From Closterium sp. NIES-65 (Eukaryota > Streptophyta > Zygnematophyceae > Desmidiales > Closteriaceae): 64,000 nt of DNA. Below are positions 20,201-29,200 of the stretch, in pieces. Under the pieces are notes generated by a model. That model worked only from the letters and a program-made list of their open reading frames with translations, was not told where the DNA came from and searched no databases. The position numbers and the translations under genes were made by a program. Where the stretch lies: contig CANXME010000249.1 of assembly GCA_948144175.1 (NCBI GenBank), positions 55,898 to 119,897 on the forward strand, written 5' to 3'. Each line of letters starts with the position of its first letter. The stretch's first letter is position 1.

Positions 20201-23200
20201 CATTCAGTGCACGTGTGTCTTCGCCACACTCAGTGCACGTGTGTCTTCGCCACACTCAGTGCACGTGTGTCTTCGCCACACTCAGTGCACGTGTGTCTTC
20301 GCCACACTCAGTGCACGTGTGTCTACGCCACACTCAGTGCACGTGCGTCTACGCCACACTCAGTGCACGTGTGTCTTCGCCACACTCAGTGCACGTGTGT
20401 CTTCGCCACACTCAGTGCACGTGTGTCTACGCCACACTCAGTGCACGTGCGTCTACGCCACACTCAGTGCATGTGTTTCTACGCCATACTCAGTGCATGT
20501 GTGTCTTCGTCACACTCAGTGCACGTGTGTCTACGTCACACTCAGTGCACGTGTGTCTACTCCACACTCAGTGCACGTCTGTCTACGCCATACTCAGTGC
20601 ACGTGTGTCTTCGCCACACTCAGTGCACGTGCGTCTATGCCACACTGAGTGCACGTGTTTCTTTGCCACACTCAGTGCACGTGTGTCTACGCCACACTCA
20701 GTGCACGTGTGTCTACGCCACATTAAGTGCACGTGTGTCTACGCCACACTCAGTACACGTGTGTCCACGCCACACTCAGTGCACGTGTGTCCACGCCACA
20801 CTCAGTGCACGTGTGTCCACGCCACACTCAGTGCACGTGTGTCCACGCCACACTCAGTGCACGTGTGTCTTCGCCACACTCAGTGCACGTGTGTCTATGC
20901 CACACTCAGTGCACGTGTGTCTTCGTCACACTCAGTGCACGTGTGTCTACGCCACACTCAGTGCACGTGTGTCTACGCCACACTCAGTGCACGTGTGTCT
21001 ACGCCACACTCAGTGCAAGTGTGTCTACGCCACACTCAGTGCAAGTGTGTCTATGCCATACTCAGTGCACGTGTGTCTACGCCACACTCAGTGCACGTGT
21101 GTCTACGCCACACTCAGTGCACGTGTGTCTTCGTCACACTCAGTGCACGTGTGTCTACGCCACACTCAGTGCACGTGTGTCTACGCCACACTCAGTGCAC
21201 GTGTGTCTACGCCACACTTAGTGCACGTGTGTCTTCGTCACACTCAGTGCACATGTGTCTACGCCACACTCAGTGCACGTGTGTCTACGCCACACTCAGT
21301 GCACGTGTGTCTACGCCACACTCAGTGCACGTGTGTCTTCGCCACACTCAGTACACGTGTGTCCACGCCACACTCAGTGCACGTGTGTCCACGCCACACT
21401 CAGTGCACGTGTGTCCACGCCACACTCAGTGCACGCGTGTCTATGCCACACTAAGTGCACGTGTGTCTACGCCACACTCAGTGCACGTGTGTCTACGCCA
21501 CACTCAGTGCACGTGTGTCTACGCCACACTCAGTGCACGTGTGTCTATGCCACACTCAGTACACGTGTGTCCACGCCACACTCAGTGCACGTGTGTCCAC
21601 GCCACACTCAGTGCACGTGTGTCTACGCCACATTCAGTGCACGTGTGTCTACACCACACTCAGTACACGTGTGTCCACGCCACACTCAGTGCACGTGTGT
21701 CCACGCCACACTCAGTGCACGTGTGTCGACGCCACACTCAGTGCACGTGTGTCCACGCCACACTCAGTGCACGTGTGTCTTCGCCACACTCAGTGCACGT
21801 GTGTCTACGCCACACTCAGTGCACGTGTGTCTTCGCCACACTCAGTACACGTGTGTCCACGCCACACTCAGTGCACGTGTGTCCACGCCACACTCAGTGC
21901 ACGTGTGTCCACGCCACACTCAGTGCACGCGTGTCTATGCCACACTAAGTGCACGTGTGTCTACGCCACACTCAGTGCACGTGTGTCTACGCCACACTCA
22001 GTGCACGTGTGTCTACGCCACACTCAGTGTACGTGTGTCTATGCCACACTCAGTACACGTGTGTCCACGCCACACTCAGTGCACGTGTGTCCACGCCACA
22101 CTCAGTGCACGTGTGTCTACGCCACATTCAGTGCACGTGTGTCTACGCCACACTCAGTACACGTGTGTCCACGCCACACTCAGTGCACGTGTGTCCACGC
22201 CACACTCAGTGCACGTGTGTCGACGCCACACTCAGTGCACGTGTGTCCACGCCACACTCAGTGCACGTGTGTCCACGCCACACTCAGTGCACGTGTTTCT
22301 ACGCCACACTCAGTGCACCTGTGTCTTCGCCACACTCAGTGCACGTGTGTCTACGCCACACTCAGTGCACGTGTGTCTTTGCCACACTCAGTGCACGTGT
22401 GTCTACGCCACACTCAGTGCACGTGTGTCTACGCCACACTCAGTGCACGTGTGTCTACGCCACATTCAGTGCACGTGTGTCTACGCCACACTCAGTACAC
22501 GTGTGTCCACGCTACACTCAGTGCACGTGTGTCTATGCCACACTCAGTGCACGTGTGTCCACGCCACACTCAGTGCACGTGTGTCCACGCCACACTCAGT
22601 GCACGTGTGTCCACGCCACACTCAGTGCACGTGTGTCCACGCCACACTCAGTGCACGTGTGTCCACGCCACACTCAGTGCACGTGTGTCCACGCCACACT
22701 CAGTGCACGTGTGTCTTCGCCACACTCAGTGCACGTGTTTCTACGCCACACTCAGTGCACGTGTGTCTTCGCCACACTCAGTGCACGTGTGTCTACGCCA
22801 CACTCAGTGCACGTGTGTCTTTGCCACACTCAGTGCACGTGTGTCTACGCCACACTCAGTGCACGTGTGTCTACGCCACACTCAGTGCACGTGTGTCTTC
22901 GCCACACTCAGTGCACGTGTGTCTACGCCACACTCAGTGCACGTGTGTCTTCGTCTCACTCAGTGCACGTGTGTCTACGCCACACTCAGTGCACGTGTGT
23001 CTTCGCCACACTCAGTGCACGTGTGTCTTCGCCACACTCAGTGCACGTGTGTCTACGCCATACTGAGTGCACGTGTGTCTACGCTGCATTCAACTGCCTT
23101 TTCTGAGATGCTTTGTGTGACTCCTTTGCTCCGTTTCACCCTCCCATAAGACATCCAACGCAGTGGTGCGTAAGTTGCTTGCTTGCTGTTCAATTTACTC

Positions 23201-26200
23201 GCCACTCTCAATGCGATTGCTTTTGATTCGACTCAAAAGCAAACTCCCAATGCGAGGTTTTTCCACTGCCTGCCTGCTCCCTCTGATAACGCACCACCCT
23301 TCATCCTCCCTCTCCCTGTGCCTCTGCCGCTCTGCACCGCTCCCAACTCCCAGGTCTTCAGAGTGTATCCAGGGAAGGACTACGCTGAGCTGCACTATTC
23401 CGGGAGTGCTGTTTGATACCATTTCTGTTCGCTGTTCACTGCTGTCTCAAGAATCCTCAACAGCCAACCCTGCAATCGTCTCACAAGACGTTGACCCGCT
23501 TCACCACTCTCGCTGCTTGCCAAATCAAAGCGTATGCTACTCGCTCACAGCCACCCCACCCCTCATTGTTGTCCATACTGTGCCTGTGTGTGAGGGGGTT
23601 GCACTGCACAGGTGGGTCCGTTGCCCTCCAAGGGTCACAACCACGAGGTGGTGACTCGCTTCGTGTCGCCCATCAACAGCAGCAGGACCTTCTACTCCGA
23701 CTCCAATGGCCGCAGCTACCTCAAGCGGGTGAGAGGCTTTAACCTTGGAATGAGTGCACATGAATGGATGAATGTCAATGCCTGGAAGCTCTCTTCACAG
23801 CGCCCATCAACAGCAGCAGGACCTTTTACTCCGACTCCAATGGCCGCAGCTACCTCAAGCGGGTGAAGGTTTCTTGTTTTCGAATGAGTGCACACAGTCC
23901 TTTCAAATGAGTGCACACAGTCCTTTCAAATGAGTGCACACAGTCCTTTCAAACGAGTGCACACAGTCCTTTCAAATGAGTGCACACAGTCCTTTCAAAT
24001 GAGTGCACACAGTCCTTTCAAATGAGTGCACACAGTCATTTCAAACGAGTGCACACAGTCCTTTCAAATGAGTGCACACAGTCCTTTCAGATGAGTGCAC
24101 ACAGTCCTTAATTTGATGGTGCCTAGAAGCTCACGTCACAGCTCACTGCAACAGCAGCAACACCTTCTACTCTGATTCCAGTGGCTGGCTGGAGCCGCAT
24201 CAAGAAGGCGAGGCGGTGTTGGGACTGGTCAGCTGTTCCTTCCTTACACACCAGGGAGTCGTGCTTTGAGTCGACTCAAAACACGACTTACACACCAGGG
24301 AAATTCCTCCATACGACAGCAAGCATCCATCAACAGCAGCAAGAAATTTCACTATTACTCCAATCGCTGAAGCTACATTGGATGGGTGGGGCTGCATGCA
24401 TGCATACCCGTCCAAACTTTGTTGGTGCTCTTATATTTGCTTCACTACTTCATCAGCATCAGCACTAGCAGACAGTAATGGAGGTCTGAAATGGCAGTGA
24501 CTGAGTTTTGAAATGGCAGTGATTGAGTTTTGAAATGGCAGTAATCGAGTTTTGAAATGGTAGTGATCGAGTTGAAATGGTAGTGATCGAGTTTTGAAAT
24601 GGCAGTGATCGAGTTTTGAAATGGCAGTGATCAAGTTTTGAAATGGCAGTGATCAAGTTTTGAAATGGCAGTGATCGAGTTTTGAAATGGCAGTGATCGA
24701 GTTTTGAAATGGCAGTGGTCGAGTTTTGAAATGGCAGTGATCGAGTTTTGAAATGGCAGTGATCGAGTTTTGAAATGGCAGTGATCGAGTTTTGAAATGG
24801 TAGTGATCGAGTTTTGAAATGGCAGTGATCGAGTTTTGAAATGGCAGTGATCAAGTTTTGAAATGGTAGTGATCGAGTTTTGAAATGGCAGTGATCGAGT
24901 TTTGAAATGGCAGTGATCGAGTTTTGAAATGGCAGTGATCGAGTTTTGAAATGGCAGTGATCGAGTTTTGAAATGGCAGTGATCGAGTTTTGAAATGGCA
25001 GTGATCGAGTTTTGAAATGGCAGTGATCGAGTTTTGAAATGGCAGTGATCGAGTTTTGAAATGGCAGTGATCGAGTTTTGAAATGGCAGTAAGAGGGACT
25101 AGGAGGTCCAATCCCCGTTCACTGCAGCTCAGCCTTCACTGCAGCTCAGCCTTCACTGCAGATTTGTGTTTCTTTTCTCCATGCCCTCTCCCTCCTTCAT
25201 GCCCTCTCCCTTCTCCATGCCCTCTCCTTGCCCATTCCCTTTGCAACAAACATATACGCGCCCACGAAACCAGTGCCATTGTCCAGCGCTCCTATTCACA
25301 AGCCCCAGAATGCCTTCTGCTCACCATCCCCACCATCCCCACCCCACCACACCACTACCATCTGATTGGAGCCTTAACATCACCGACCCCGTTCAGACCG
25401 CCTCCCTTCTCCATGCCCTCTCCCTTCACCGTTCCCACCCCACCACCCACCCCACCACCATCCCCACTCCACCACCATCCCCACCCCACCACCATCCCCA
25501 CCCCATCACCATCCCCACCCCACCACCGTCCCCACCCCACCACCATCCCCACCCCACCACCATCCCCACCCCACCACCATCCCCACCCCACCACCCCACC
25601 ATTCCCACCATTCCCACCATTCCCACCACCCCACCACCCCACCACCCCACCATCCCCACCCCGCCACCCCACTGTCAGGTGGTGGACTACCGGTCCGACT
25701 GGCACCTTAACGTCACCGACCCCATAGCAGGGAACTACTATCCGGTGAGTCAACGCAAGTCAACAGGGTCAACTCAAGGTCAACCAGAGTCAGCAGAGTC
25801 AACTCGAGGGCAAAACAAAGTTCCCTCGGTTGGAAGTGGTCCTATCTACCATCGAAGGAGTGGCGCTGGCAAGTCAACCAGAGCCAACGTGATGGCAACA
25901 AGAGCCTTTCTCCTCTCTCTCCTGCTTGACGCGCCCTGCAGCTATCGTTCCGTTGTGTTGCTCTTTCTTTGTCTATGAATTGGCACATCTTGGCCTCCTC
26001 CCTTTCTCTCTCCTCGACTCCTTGCTCTTCACTTCAGATAACGGTTGGAGCTTTCATGAAAGACAAAGCAGCCCAGTTGTCGGTGCTTGTGGACCGGGCG
26101 GCAGGCGCTGCCAGGCTGGCATCTGGCCAGATGGACGTTATGCTTCACAGGTGACGTCATGCTTCATAGGTGACGTCATGCTTCACAGGTGACGTCATGA

Positions 26201-29200
26201 TTCACAGGTTAGGTCATGCTTCACAGGTGTGGGAGGGCTCTGTAGCACAGGGGGGTGCATGCAGTGCTGCCATGGTGCATGCAGTGCTGCTGTGGTGCAT
26301 GCAGTGCTGCCATGGTGCATGCAGTGCTGCCATGGTGCATGCAGTGCTGCCACCATGGTGCATGCAGTGCTGCCATGGTGCATGCAAGGAGAATGACGAG
26401 GTGACTTTTGAGTCGACTCAAAAGTCACCTTTTTGCCATGGTGCATGCATAAAAGGTTATGTGTTGGAGCCTTGCCCTCACCTGTGCAACATGGCATGCC
26501 ATGGGCTATGCGCAAGCCATGCTCATGTTGCAAGCCATGCTCATGTTGCAAGCCATGCTCATGTTGCAGCCATGCTCATGTTGCAAGCCATGCTCATGTT
26601 GCAAGCCATGCTCATGTTGCAAGCCATGCTCATGCTGCAAGCCATGCTCATGTTGCAAGCCATGCTTATGCTGCAAGCCATGCTCATGTTGCAAGCCATG
26701 CTCATGCTGCAAGCCATGCTCATGTTGCAAGCCATGTTGCAGCCATGTCCATGACTAGCCCATGGCAAGCCATGGACTAGTCGTCGTGTAGCTCCTTCAT
26801 TCTGATGTGCATGGATAGAGGCGAGCCATGTTTCTCATGCTTTCACACTTCCATCGTTTTCCACCCAAACGTGACATCCAACTCCCCTCATCTTCCCCCA
26901 TCCCCCCCACACATCTCCCCTCATTCCTTCCCATCTCCCCCCAAACCCCCTCCCCCATCTCCCCCCACCCCCCCCCACCATCTCCCCCCATCCTTCCACG
27001 CGGCACCAGGAAGCTGGCATCGCTGGACGACAAGGGCGTGGGGGAGGCACTGGAGGAGAGGATCACACTGGGCAACAAGACCCGCTTCCTCACCGTGAGT
27101 GCTTGCTGCATTATTCACAGCATGACTTTCCACGCTTCCACACTTACCCACTTCCACACTTCCGCACTTCCGCACATCCCCACTTCCGCACTTCCGCACT
27201 TCCACACTTCCACACTTCCGCACTTCCATACTTCCACACTTCCACACTTCCAAACTTCCACACTTCCACACTTCCACACTTCCAAACTTCCACACTTCCA
27301 CACTTCCACGCTTCCGCACTTCCACACTTCCACGCTTCCGCACTTCCACACTTCCGTGCTTCCACACTTCCGCGCTTGGCCACGGGCTCGAATCTCGTGT
27401 AAGCGAGAGATGTCCATTCGGCGACAACTGGATCTCCCCGGCTGCTCTGCAGGGTTCATGGGATCTCTGCGCTTCGAGCTAGCTTGCAGCGCCGCCAGAA
27501 ACGCATGAAACTATCTGGCAGTCACTTCTGAGTCGACTCAAAAGGATCTCGCTGCTTTGAGTTGGTGTGCTCGGTGCTTTGAGTTGGTGTGCTCGCTGCT
27601 TTGAGTTGGTGTGCTCGGTGCTTTGAGTTGGTGTGCTCGGTGCTTTGAGTTGGTGTGCTCGCTGCTTTGAGTTGGTGTGCTCGGTGCTTTGAGTTGGTGT
27701 GCTCGGTGCTTTGAGTTGGTGTGCTCGCTGCTTTGAGTTGGTGTGCTCGGTGCTTTGAGTTGGTGTGCTCGCTGCTTTGAGTTGGTGTGCTCGCTGCTTT
27801 GAGTTGGTGTGCTCGCTGCTTTGAGTTGGTGTGCTCGGTGCTTTGAGTTGGTGTGCTCGCTGCTTTGAGTTGGTGTGCTCGCTGCTTTGAGTTGGTGTGC
27901 TCGCTGCTTTGAGTTGGTGTGCTCGCTGCTTTGAGTTGGTGTGCTCGCTGCTTTGAGTTGGTGTGCTCGCTGCTTTGAGTTGGTGTGCTCACAGTGCGGT
28001 TTAAAAAACGCATGAAGCAAGCCCCTTCCACCTCTCATACCCCTCAACAATCATCGTTCCCCTGCCCTGCAAGTTGACTTTTGACACGTCTCAAAAGTCA
28101 GCAATCATCGTTCCCCTGCCCTGCAAGTTGACTTTTGACACGTCTCAAAAGTCAACAATCATCGTTCCCCTGCCCTGCAAGTTGACTTTTGACATGTCTC
28201 AAAAGTCAACAATCATCGTTCCCCTGCCCTGCAAGTTGACTTTTGACATGTCTCAAAAGTCAACAATCATCGTTCCCCTACCCTGCAAGTTGACTTTTGA
28301 CATGTCTCAAAAGTCAACAATCATCGTTCCCCTGCCCTGCAAGTTGACTTTTGATACGTCTCAAAAGTCAACAATCATCGTTCCCCTGCCCTGCAACTTG
28401 TAGGTTCTCTGCGCTTAGGGCAGCGCACACAGCCACTCATAACCCCTCTTCACTTTGCCTTTTCACTGTTGAAGTCAGACCTTTCCATCTCTCCCACCCT
28501 ACAACAACCGTCTCTCCCACCCTGCAACAACCGTCTCTCCCACCCTGCAACAACCGTCTCTCCCACCCTGCAACAACCGTCTCTCCCACCCTGCAACAAC
28601 CGTCTCTCCCACCCTGCAACAACCGTCTCTCCCACCCTGCAACAACCGTCTCTCCCACCCTGCAACAACGGTCTCTCCCACCCTGCAACAACCGTCTCTC
28701 CCACCCTGCAAAAACCGTCTCTCCCACCCTGCAACAACCGTCTCTCCCACCATGCAACAACCGTCTCTCCCACCCTGCAACAACGGTCTCTCCCACCCTG
28801 CAACAACCGTCTCTCCCACCCTGCAACAACCGTCTCTCCCACCCTGCAACAACCGTCTCTCCCACCCTGCAACAACCGTCTCTCCTACCCTGCAACAACC
28901 GTCTCTCCCACCCTGAAACAACTGTCTCTCCCACCCTGCAACAACCGTCTCTCCCACCCTGCAACAACTGTCTCTCCCACCCTGCAACAACCGTCTCTCC
29001 CCTTCCCTGTAGGTTGTGGGCTCTCTGCGCTTTGGCCTGCACCCCAACACAGACTCTGAAGAAAGTGCAGGGGAGCAATGGGGGCAAGGGGGGGATTGTC
29101 TATGGTTGGGGCGGGGCAGCGAGTGGAGGAGGGAGCATGCCCAACGGCTCCTAACCCCTCTGCAGCTCGCCTTTGCTGTTGAAGTGAGCCGTGCCATTGT

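Noticed and set aside
19763-23149. Very long plus-strand frames (up to 707 codons) of Cys/His/Ser-rich repeats
   Set aside because: All three plus frames are open because the 26-bp unit has no stop and is not a multiple of three. The sequence lies between two exons of one gene and has no start context or codon bias.
27522-28050. Two overlapping minus-strand frames with EHTNSKQRAHQLKAA-type repeats
   Set aside because: The 22-bp minisatellite produces both; no independent support for coding.
17980-29000. CRISPR-like arrays
   Set aside because: The repeats are directly adjacent with no unique spacers, and the gene context is eukaryotic.
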